DNA from: Sulfurimonas sp. UBA6014
GTDB taxonomy: Bacteria; Campylobacterota; Campylobacteria; Campylobacterales; Sulfurimonadaceae
NCBI GenBank assembly: GCA_002428085.1
Contig: DJAA01000025.1
Coordinates: 1 to 20,032 of the forward strand
Direction: 5' to 3'
DNA length: 20,032 bases
Of this stretch, positions 13,441 through 20,032 are shown piece after piece. Both the position numbers and the translations under genes were made by a program. A model generated the notes under the pieces. It was not told the DNA's origin. It saw nothing but the letters and a program-made list of their open reading frames with translations, and did no database searches. The number at the start of each line of letters is the position of its first letter. Position 1 is the stretch's first letter.

Positions 13441-14820
13441 TTAGTGGAGACCTAAAACTTCAAATTGTCCGTACCAAATAAGGATAGAGACGATATAGCC
13501 GACTAAAATCGTCCAAGCATACTGCATGTGAGAACTAAAAGTATACACACCTTTGAGTTTTCCCATAACGCCTACACCCGCAGCAGAGCCAAAACTGATG
13601 AGACTTCCACCAATTCCTGCCGTCATTGTCACGAGCATCCATTGGTCAACACCCATATCAGGATTTGCTTTAAGGATTGCACTCATGACAGGAACGTTGT
13701 CTACAATCGCAGAGAGAAAACCTACCCCAATATTTGCCCATGTTGGTCCTAAAATATCAGGATGGTAAACGATAGCAGCAAGACCTAGCCAGCCTATAAA
13801 GTACAAGGCACCCACCGCTGCTAAAATACCAAAAAAGAAGAGAAGCGTATTATTTTCTATCTTACTCATTGATTGAAAAATATTGAGTGTTGAATTGTAT
13901 TTTCTCTTCCATCTGTACTGGAAAAGCTTCAAAACCGCAAGACCAAACATCATCCCCCACATCGCTGGCATATGTAAGACTTGGTGTGCCAAAACTGCCG
14001 AAACTATTGTAAAAAAGCCAAGGAACACGACAATAAGACCGCCTTGCATAATCTTCGGCTCTTTTTCAGTTGAAACATTAAAATCAGGCTTCGTCTGCGG
14101 GACAAATCGACTCAGCAAATATGCCGTTACAAGATTCCCGCCGCTAGCAGATGGAAATAAATACAAGAAATCTGTAAAAACTCCCTTCCCTGCTGTCCAA
14201 GTCATAAGCGTGGTAATATCCCCAAATGGACTCCAAGCACCACCAGCATTTGCCGCTACGACAATATTAATGGCTCCAGGGACTAGAAAACGTTTGTTTT
14301 CACGCTCAATAGTTATCAAAACAGTGGAGAGAATGAGGGCTGTTGTTAAGTTGTCGGCAATCGGTGAGATGAAAAACGCTAACAAACCTGTAAACCAAAA
14401 GAGTTTTCTATAGTTGTACCCTTTTGAGATTAAATTATATTTTAGTTTCTCAAAAACATTCATATGGATAAGCGTTTCAATGTAGGTCATGGCAACAAAT
14501 AAGAAAAAGAAAATCTGTGCTATTTCTAAAATCAGATGTTCCATTTCTGTATTGACAAGTTCCATATTCAAGCCATGATATGCATAATATCCTGCTATCA
14601 ATATAAACAAAAATGTCCCAGCAAACAAAGCAGGCTTAGACTTGTCAATATGATATTTTTCTTCTGTTGCAACAAAATAATAAGCTAATACAAATATAGC
14701 CAAAGAGAGTAGACCAACCCATGTATAGGTTAAATCAGGAATCACTTGTGTAGGCACCCCACCACCACTTGCGTAAGTCAAACTAATGCCAAGCATTAGC
14801 ATTGTCAATAATTTCATCAT
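13441..14820 (-). CDS. nhaD: NhaD-type Na+/H+ antiporter
   Basis: A 459-residue polytopic membrane protein of the ion-transporter superfamily. A signal-like first segment (MMKLLTMLMLGISLTYA) is followed by about 11-12 hydrophobic helices. Family segments are visible: WFTGLLAFFISPIADNLTTALILS, the helix break around VAANAGGAWSPFGDITTLMTW, and near the end GFLSAIVDNVPVMSAIL and GGSLISFGSAAGVGVMG. The two ADN/VDN-type and S/T-rich hairpin motifs are typical of NhaD. It would exchange cytoplasmic Na+ (or Li+) for H+ and help salt or alkaline tolerance, fitting a marine lifestyle. The ATG has AAGGAC six bases upstream, so I kept it although it lies 38 bases inside nadB. Confidence 0.88.
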   Translation of the reverse strand: MMKLLTMLMLGISLTYASGGGVPTQVIPDLTYTWVGLLSLAIFVLAYYFVATEEKYHIDKSKPALFAGTFLFILIAGYYAYHGLNMELVNTEMEHLILEIAQIFFFLFVAMTYIETLIHMNVFEKLKYNLISKGYNYRKLFWFTGLLAFFISPIADNLTTALILSTVLITIERENKRFLVPGAINIVVAANAGGAWSPFGDITTLMTWTAGKGVFTDFLYLFPSASGGNLVTAYLLSRFVPQTKPDFNVSTEKEPKIMQGGLIVVFLGFFTIVSAVLAHQVLHMPAMWGMMFGLAVLKLFQYRWKRKYNSTLNIFQSMSKIENNTLLFFFGILAAVGALYFIGWLGLAAIVYHPDILGPTWANIGVGFLSAIVDNVPVMSAILKANPDMGVDQWMLVTMTAGIGGSLISFGSAAGVGVMGKLKGVYTFSSHMQYAWTILVGYIVSILIWYGQFEVLGLH

Positions 14821-16273
14821 TATTGTCCTTTTTTATAAAATGTACCCCGATAGATTCATCTCTAGCAAGGGCCGAGCGTACAATCTCTTTTGCTGTTAGT
14901 AAACGAAATTTAAGCAGTCTACCAATTTTTTCATTTAAAAGAGCATTAATCTGCTCTAATGCCTGACTTAATCCCTCTTTTGTCCTCACAATTGAGACAT
15001 TTTCCCACATAATTTTACGAAGCAGATTTTTTTTCTCTTTGTCCTCTTTAAAACTCATCACCTCATCAACCACTTCAAAATCTATCTGTTTTTTTGTATG
15101 TGGGTGGAGCAAAATATCTTCAACTGCTCTTTGCGCAAAAACCAAACCTTCTAAAAGCGAATTTGAAGCCAATCTGTTCGCACCATGAACCTGCGTTGAT
15201 GCAACTTCACCAATAGCATACAGTCCCTCAATACCTAAAACTCTCCCCACTAAATCTGTTTTAATCCCTCCTATGGCATAATGAAAAGCAGGGGAAATAG
15301 GGACTCTTTGTCTTGGAACGTCAAAACCAATATCTTGCATGTTTTTATAAATATTTGGGAACCTTTTTGTGAAATAGACATGGTCAAAATTTTTCAATGA
15401 AAGATAAGTTTTTAATCCTGTTTTTCTTGTATGTTCGTAAATGGCTTTGCTCACGATATCCCTAGAGGCAAGCTCACCTCGCTCATCAAAGTCAAACAAA
15501 AATCTTCTCCCTGTTTCATCTTCAATCGTTGCACCCTCCCCTCTGAGTGCTTCAGTTAAGAGCATCTTTTGAGCACTGCTGCTATCGACATAAACAGTTG
15601 GATGAAACTGTAACATCTCCATCCGCTCCAGCTCAATCCCTTTTAAAACACACAACCCCTGCAAGTCGGCACTGATACATGGAGCATTCGTGTGGTACTC
15701 AAAAAGCGACCCTACGCCGCCGCTTGCGATGATGACATTATCTGCATAGACATTTCTTGAAGATCTATTATCAAGGACAGTTACCCCAAAACATCGTTTG
15801 TCTTCAATAAGCAAATCGACAACTCTTGCGTCCGACCACAGCGCATGAGGATTTTTAGTAAGCAAAAAATGGTGCATATATCGACCCGTAGCATCTCCGC
15901 CAGCATGCAAAATCCGCTCTCTAGAGTGGGCTGCTTCTTTTGTATAAAGCAGCTCCCCTTCCTCATTTTTATCAAACTCAAATCCTCTTTTAATCAGATC
16001 ATCAATCGCTGCCCTTGAATTTTCACTCAGGACATGCACTGCATCTTCAGAGCAAAGCCCTGCCCCTGCCTCTAGAGTATCTTTGACATGAACGGGCACA
16101 TCTTCTTTATCGACCGCAAGAGCCACGCCACCTTGGGCATAAAAAGTGTTGCATTTAAAAGTTTCTCTTTTGTTGATAATAAGCACTTTTTTACTTTTTG
16201 GCAAATGCAAAGCCGCATAAAGGCCAGCTACTCCAGCCCCTATGATTATCACATCATACTTAATACGATTCAT
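14783..16273 (-). CDS. nadB: L-aspartate oxidase
   Basis: A 496-residue flavoenzyme that oxidises L-aspartate to iminoaspartate, the first step of NAD synthesis. The FAD-binding N terminus YDVIIIGAGVAGLYAALHL, the TFYAQGGVA segment and HSRERILHAGGDATGRYMH are typical, as are QFHPTV and the catalytic-region TEALRGEGA. The C-terminal helical part (REVRSALARDESIGVHF-type ending) separates it from nothing obvious; aspartate oxidase is preferred over succinate dehydrogenase subunit A because of length, the single-subunit context and the short C-terminus. I chose ATG 16273 (MNRIKYDV); a GTG nine bases earlier is possible. It overlaps the upstream lipoprotein gene by 14 bases and nhaD by 38. No nadA or nadC is in the window. 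Confidence 0.93.
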   Translation of the reverse strand: MNRIKYDVIIIGAGVAGLYAALHLPKSKKVLIINKRETFKCNTFYAQGGVALAVDKEDVPVHVKDTLEAGAGLCSEDAVHVLSENSRAAIDDLIKRGFEFDKNEEGELLYTKEAAHSRERILHAGGDATGRYMHHFLLTKNPHALWSDARVVDLLIEDKRCFGVTVLDNRSSRNVYADNVIIASGGVGSLFEYHTNAPCISADLQGLCVLKGIELERMEMLQFHPTVYVDSSSAQKMLLTEALRGEGATIEDETGRRFLFDFDERGELASRDIVSKAIYEHTRKTGLKTYLSLKNFDHVYFTKRFPNIYKNMQDIGFDVPRQRVPISPAFHYAIGGIKTDLVGRVLGIEGLYAIGEVASTQVHGANRLASNSLLEGLVFAQRAVEDILLHPHTKKQIDFEVVDEVMSFKEDKEKKNLLRKIMWENVSIVRTKEGLSQALEQINALLNEKIGRLLKFRLLTAKEIVRSALARDESIGVHFIKKDNNDEIIDNANAWH

Positions 16274-16442
16274 TATTGTCACCGCTTGGTTTTTTTAAAA
16301 TGAATGTTACATTTTCATCACCAATTGGTGCTTCTTCTAAATAGTAAGGGGATTTTTTATATCCGCAACCGCTCAAACCTAACAAAAACATGGCTATAAT
16401 AAGCACATGAAAAATGCTAGCCAAATCATACTTTCTCTTCAA
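16260..16442 (-). CDS. Small lipoprotein, LptM/YifL-like
   Basis: A protein of about 60 residues with a lipoprotein signal: basic KRKY start, hydrophobic FHVLIIAMFLLGL, then lipobox L-S-G-C (C26 with the start chosen) and GYKKSPYY after the cysteine. The short, polar C-terminal part resembles the small outer-membrane lipoproteins of the LptM/YifL type, which have the form CGxKxxLY and help LptD folding. The start is uncertain: TTG 16442 has GAGG upstream; GTG 16406 would shorten the basic region away. It overlaps the divergent gene's first 36 bases and the nadB start by 14. Linking it to LptD is inference from family resemblance. Confidence 0.65.
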   Translation of the reverse strand: MKRKYDLASIFHVLIIAMFLLGLSGCGYKKSPYYLEEAPIGDENVTFILKKPSGDNNESY

Positions 16443-16844
16443 AATAAACCTCAATTTTCTAAACTCTCCAGATATCAATGCATTGGGAGAATCGAGTCAC
16501 TTTTTGTCCCTAGCCTGCAAAAGATGATCAAATTTTCTTACATAAAAAATGATACGCTTTTCTTTGTGCTCGCTCATCCAGCAGGCAAACAAGAGTTTGA
16601 TAATAATATACAAAATATTAAAAGTGCTTTAAAGTTTCATATGCCTCATGAGTGCGAAAATACCCCTCTGCAAGACATCAAAGCATTTGTAACGCACACA
16701 CCCATAAAACAACCCCAAACACCGACTAAAATCGATGCTACGTATAAAGAGAGAGCCACTGGTAACTTTCACATAAATATAGAGGACCCAAAACTTGAAG
16801 CTTTAGTGCAAAGTATACAAGCCATCATAAAAGCAAAAAAATGA
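16407..16844 (+). CDS. DUF721/DciA-like protein
   Basis: A 145-residue protein. The N-terminal half (about 1-80) has a pattern like the DUF721/DciA domain: a helix, then VPSLQKMIKFSYIKNDTLFFVLAHPAGKQEFDNNIQNIKSALK, where a beta strand, a HPAGKQEF segment and a helix occupy the expected places. DciA-type proteins help load the DnaB replicative helicase. The rest (about 85-145) is polar and probably disordered, with a lysine end. The fit is by pattern only. There is no strong ribosome binding site before ATG 16407, but no better in-frame start exists. The stop overlaps the uvrC ATG (ATGA), so both are translated together. Confidence 0.55.
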   Translation: MKNASQIILSLQNKPQFSKLSRYQCIGRIESLFVPSLQKMIKFSYIKNDTLFFVLAHPAGKQEFDNNIQNIKSALKFHMPHECENTPLQDIKAFVTHTPIKQPQTPTKIDATYKERATGNFHINIEDPKLEALVQSIQAIIKAKK

Positions 16845-18643
16845 CCCTTGAGCAAACCATAAAACAGCTTCCTGCTTCTGCGGGGATTTATCAATATTTT
16901 GACAAGGAAGGGCATCTGCTCTATATAGGCAAGGCAAAAAACCTCTCTAACAGAGTCAAGAGTTATTTTGCTTTCACGCCACAACTCAAAGCAAACACAA
17001 ACCTCTCAGTGCGTATCACTAAAATGATAGAGCAAACTGTAAGTATGAACTATATCGTCGTCAATTCCGAACATGACGCGCTTATCCTTGAAAATTCCCT
17101 CATCAAACAGCTCAGTCCAAAATACAATATTTTACTCCGCGATGACAAAACCTATCCCTATATCTACAAAGACAACTCACTCAAATATCCGCGATTTGAT
17201 ATCACCAGAAAGATTATAAAAAGTCCCGATATTACTTACTATGGTCCTTATTCTATAGGAGCTCGAGATATTTTGGATTCTATTTATGAAATCTGCAAAT
17301 TGGTTCAAAAAAAGGCTTGCTTGCAATCTAAAAAGCTCTGCCTTTACTATCAGATAGACAAATGTCTTGGTCCATGCGTATTGAATGTGCCTCATGACAT
17401 CTATGAAAAAGAGCTCAATTTAGCTCAAGAGCTTATCCAAAACAAAAAATTGCTCCTTCATAAACTGACCCAAAAAATGAGTTTTTATGCAGATGCAATG
17501 CGTTTTGAAGAAGCGGGCGAACTTCGAGATAAGATACAAAGAATCAGCCGCTCAGAGATAAAAAGCGACATAGATTTTGCAAGTGATGAAAACTATGATA
17601 TTTTTGTTTTGCACAACTCAGACAAAAGAGCTGTTGTTGTACGCATTTTTATGAGAGGAGGCAAAATAATCTCCTCTTCTCATGACTTCATCCATTTACA
17701 TGAAGGCTACGATGAAGATGAGCTCTACCAAAGAGTTTTGCTCGATTTTTATGCCAAAGAAAAACCGCCCATTATTGCCCCTATCTTAGTGATGAAAAAG
17801 TTTGAAGGCTTAGAGATTATAGAAGAGTATCTTAGTACGATTTTTGAGAAAAAAGCACTGATCAAAGTTCCCTCAAAAGGGGACAAAAAACATCTTATAG
17901 ATTTAGCTATTTTAAATGCTAAAGAGCTTTTAAAAAAAGATGAAACAAATGATTTGAGCAAAGTTTTAGAGCAAATCCAAACACTTCTATCCCTTAAAAA
18001 AATACCAAACAGAGTAGAAGTTTTTGACAACTCCCATATGGCAGGCGTTGCAACTGTAGGGGCTATGATAGTATGTGAAAACGGGGAATTTGACAAAAAA
18101 AGCTATAGAGTCTACCATCTTGAAGCTAAAGACGAATATGCTCAAATGCGCGAAACGCTCACAAGGAGAATTGCGAGCTTCGCAAAAAACTCTCCCCCAG
18201 ATTTGTGGATACTCGATGGTGGAGAAACGCTCTTAAATTTAGCACTAGCGCTTTTAGAATCTCATGGTATTTTCCTTGATGTCATAGCAATCTCAAAAGA
18301 AAAAAGAGATGCAAAATCTCAAAGAGCCAAGGGTAAAGCAAACGATATTTTGCACACTAAAGAGGAGAGCTTCAAGCTAAGCCCAAGTGATAAGCGGTTG
18401 CAGTGGGTACAAAATTTGCGAGATGAAGCCCATAGGAGCGCCATTGCTTTTCATAAAAAAACAAAATTAAAATTAGACAAAGAGTCAAAACTTCTTGGGC
18501 TCCATGGAATCTCTCAAGCAAAAATTATAAAACTACTTAACCATTTTGGAACTTTTGAAGCCTTAAAAGAGCTGCCTCTTGAAGAGATTGCTTCTGTTCT
18601 CAACATAAAAGATGCACAAATTATTAAACTTATTTATAAATAG
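16841..18643 (+). CDS. uvrC: UvrC, excinuclease subunit C
   Basis: A 600-residue UvrC. It carries the GIY-YIG nuclease domain (about 12-90: G15-I16-Y17, Y28-I29-G30, R38, E84) for the 3' cut; four cysteines, C160, C167, C175 and C179 (with C152 nearby), in KKACLQSKKLCLYYQIDKCLGPC order, that fit the iron-sulfur cluster site; a UVR domain (about 205-237); an RNase H-like nuclease (about 390-540) with D396, D459 and H531 for the 5' cut; and a helix-hairpin-helix DNA-binding end (about 550-600). UvrC incises damaged DNA after UvrA and UvrB. The ATG overlaps the previous stop by four bases. Nothing looks truncated. Confidence 0.97.
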   Translation: MTLEQTIKQLPASAGIYQYFDKEGHLLYIGKAKNLSNRVKSYFAFTPQLKANTNLSVRITKMIEQTVSMNYIVVNSEHDALILENSLIKQLSPKYNILLRDDKTYPYIYKDNSLKYPRFDITRKIIKSPDITYYGPYSIGARDILDSIYEICKLVQKKACLQSKKLCLYYQIDKCLGPCVLNVPHDIYEKELNLAQELIQNKKLLLHKLTQKMSFYADAMRFEEAGELRDKIQRISRSEIKSDIDFASDENYDIFVLHNSDKRAVVVRIFMRGGKIISSSHDFIHLHEGYDEDELYQRVLLDFYAKEKPPIIAPILVMKKFEGLEIIEEYLSTIFEKKALIKVPSKGDKKHLIDLAILNAKELLKKDETNDLSKVLEQIQTLLSLKKIPNRVEVFDNSHMAGVATVGAMIVCENGEFDKKSYRVYHLEAKDEYAQMRETLTRRIASFAKNSPPDLWILDGGETLLNLALALLESHGIFLDVIAISKEKRDAKSQRAKGKANDILHTKEESFKLSPSDKRLQWVQNLRDEAHRSAIAFHKKTKLKLDKESKLLGLHGISQAKIIKLLNHFGTFEALKELPLEEIASVLNIKDAQIIKLIYK

Positions 18644-18660
18644 GAACTTAAGTTTTATTT
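18626..18660 (+). terminator. Weak AT-rich hairpin at the end of uvrC
   Basis: AAACTTA (18626-18632) pairs with TAAGTTT (18649-18655) across the uvrC stop codon, followed by a T-rich run. The stem is short and the loop 16 bases, so this is only a weak terminator candidate. Confidence 0.25.
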
Positions 18661-18723
18661 TCAATCATTTATGATATATTTATTGCAATTTTAGTTTATT
18701 TTTACAGACATTAGAGGTTTTAA

Positions 18724-19137
18724 ATGGATAAAGTAACACCCAAAGATGAAGAGTTTCTTCATGAGGGCAAAGTTATCATAAGTCAAACAGACACAAAAGG
18801 GATCATTACGTATGCCAACAGAAGATTTTGCGAAATATCTGGCTATACGGTGGAAGAACTTCTAGGCAAACCGCATAATTTAATACGACATCCCGATATG
18901 CCAAAAGCTGCATTTGCTAAAATGTGGGAAACAATTCAAGGCGGTCAGATATGGAATGGCTTAGTAAAAAACTTGCGTAAAGACGGTTTGTACTATTGGG
19001 TAGATACTGAAATCATGCCCATCAAAGATGAGAATAATACCATTACTGGCTACATAGCTGCTAGAACACCCGCTTCAAGAAAAGACATATTGGAAAACAC
19101 CCAGATATACAAAAAAATGCTTGAAATAGAAATATAA
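18724..19137 (+). CDS. Single-PAS sensor protein, Aer/CetB-like
   Basis: A 137-residue protein that is essentially one PAS domain (about 15-120): VIISQTDTKGIITYANRRFCEISGY, then HNLIRHPDMPKAAFAKMWETI, then GLVKNLRKDGLYYWVDTEIMPI. The HPDMP motif and W68, W77 and W92 are typical of the FAD-binding PAS domains of Aer and of the C. jejuni CetB redox sensors. There is no membrane segment, HAMP or methyl-accepting domain, so it would be soluble and pass its signal to a separate transducer. AGAGG lies upstream of ATG 18724. It is followed 11 bases later by a larger signalling gene. FAD binding and an energy-taxis role are inferred from the motif. Confidence 0.8.
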   Translation: MDKVTPKDEEFLHEGKVIISQTDTKGIITYANRRFCEISGYTVEELLGKPHNLIRHPDMPKAAFAKMWETIQGGQIWNGLVKNLRKDGLYYWVDTEIMPIKDENNTITGYIAARTPASRKDILENTQIYKKMLEIEI

Positions 19138-19148
19138 GGAAAAAATCT

Positions 19149-20032
19149 ATGCTAATTTATAATTATCAAAAAGAGTTTTTAGGGATAGACGAGACGGACT
19201 TAAAAGCTCTTGGATTTAAAAATCTTTTTGAGCTTCGATCTGAATCAGCTGATTTTGCCGATTTATTTGTTAAAACGCCTGGCTTTGTCCATAATTTTAA
19301 ACATGTTCACTGGATTGATTTTATTAGTTGTGCACAAAGTCTTGAAGATGCAAAAGTCATCATCAATGTCAAATCAAAAAACTATAGATGCAACATAAAA
19401 ATCACCACTCTTTATTTAGTTGACAATCCATCGCAAAAAGCATATGCTATTAATCTGCTCAATTTAAGAGAATTATCTGCGCAAGAGAGTGACCAAATTG
19501 CTCAAGATGTTCTCCAAAGACCAACGCCACAAACAACTACCGCTAAAAAAGCAATCTTTAAAAACCAAAATCTTGATGATTTACCAGAAAAAGGACAAGA
19601 AAACACGACAGCCATGACGTATACAGTTACGCATGACCCTTACGAAGCAGAGACTGAGTCGCCTTTAAGAGTTGATAACTACGATGCTCCTGCTACAAAA
19701 AAAGAAGTACCACTTGTATCCATCACAGAGGCACCAAAAAAACTTGAAAAAACTCTTAATGATTTTGTAACCGAAAAAGAGGTTAAACTTGATGTTGATC
19801 TTGATGTTCATGAAGAGCCAAAAGAAAAAGCAAAAATAGCACCTCGTCCAACTCCCTCAAAAACCATCCTGCCAAAAATAGCAAATATAGACAAAGCATA
19901 TGTGTACGACCCTCAAGTTGCTTCCAATGAACTTGGGCTTCCAGTAGATTTGATAGAAGAGTTTATTAGTGATTTTATAGCGCAAGCCCAAGAGTTTAAA
20001 GAGACACTCTACACTTCTTTAAATAGTGCAAA
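19149..20032 (+). CDS. Partial multi-domain signalling protein with Hpt-like end
   Basis: An open frame from ATG 19149 (AAGGA upstream) runs off the window after 294 residues. Residues about 1-110 form a compact alpha/beta region (LGIDETDLKALGFKNLFELRS, DAKVIINVKSKNYRCNIKIT, AYAINLLNLREL) that looks PAS-like: a small-molecule or signal-binding sensor. Residues about 115-245 are a polar, proline- and lysine-rich linker without conserved structure. From about 258 the text ASNELGLPVDLIEEFISDFIAQAQEFKETLYTSL looks like the first helices of a histidine phosphotransfer (Hpt) domain; the phospho-accepting HxxKG lies beyond the window. It starts 11 bases after the PAS gene and probably belongs to the same operon. 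Confidence 0.7.
   Translation, partial: MLIYNYQKEFLGIDETDLKALGFKNLFELRSESADFADLFVKTPGFVHNFKHVHWIDFISCAQSLEDAKVIINVKSKNYRCNIKITTLYLVDNPSQKAYAINLLNLRELSAQESDQIAQDVLQRPTPQTTTAKKAIFKNQNLDDLPEKGQENTTAMTYTVTHDPYEAETESPLRVDNYDAPATKKEVPLVSITEAPKKLEKTLNDFVTEKEVKLDVDLDVHEEPKEKAKIAPRPTPSKTILPKIANIDKAYVYDPQVASNELGLPVDLIEEFISDFIAQAQEFKETLYTSLNSA

Noticed and set aside
16442..16478. Start of the lipoprotein gene at TTG 16478
   Set aside because: It would extend deeper into the divergent gene and bury the signal sequence behind 12 extra residues.

Overview
The window looks like chromosomal DNA from a Campylobacterota (Epsilonproteobacteria) bacterium, probably a Sulfurimonas-like sulfur or hydrogen oxidiser. 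This rests on the low G+C content, the ATP synthase c subunit with a signal-like N terminus, the MotB N terminus with the form CPxAEKWAVPxADF, extended -10 promoters (TGTATAAT) behind T-rich tracts instead of a -35 box, and the grouping of purD, RDD protein, lptD, phosphoribosyltransferase and pnp near guaA and uvrC. No species can be named from the sequence alone.

Layout. Positions 1-1502 are an accessory, scarred stretch: the 3' end of a tRNA, a complete tRNA-Arg(CCU), a set of phased short direct repeats, a Phd/VapC toxin-antitoxin pair, and the decayed C-terminal end of a TnpB gene that still carries an IS200/IS605-type right end. From 1527 almost everything up to 16.4 kb is on the minus strand: the flagellar stator genes motA-motB, tRNA-Leu(GAG) beside a truncated second copy of its 5' half, atpE with a strong promoter, and a tight operon (purD, RDD membrane protein, lptD, phosphoribosyltransferase, pnp; spacings from 3 nt to an 8-nt overlap). 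A roughly 200-nt structured RNA with its own promoter sits in the 383-nt gap between hemD and purD and is a candidate 6S RNA. Further along the same strand are hemD, guaA, and a small lipoprotein-nadB-nhaD cluster. Near 16.4 kb the strand switches: a DciA-like gene and uvrC overlap by ATGA, then a single-PAS redox-sensor-like gene is followed by a large signalling protein cut by the window end.

Functionally this is mostly housekeeping: purine synthesis (purD, guaA), haem and NAD precursor synthesis (hemD, nadB), envelope assembly (lptD, lipoprotein), RNA turnover (pnp), DNA repair (uvrC), energy and ion handling (atpE, nhaD), and motility or taxis (motAB, PAS protein). The points that most deserve a second look are the candidate 6S-like RNA upstream of purD, the TnpB fossil with an apparently preserved guide-RNA scaffold, the half tRNA-Leu beside the intact one, and the tRNA-Arg/repeat/toxin-antitoxin arrangement that suggests an old integration site. 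I did not find a convincing new multi-gene system.
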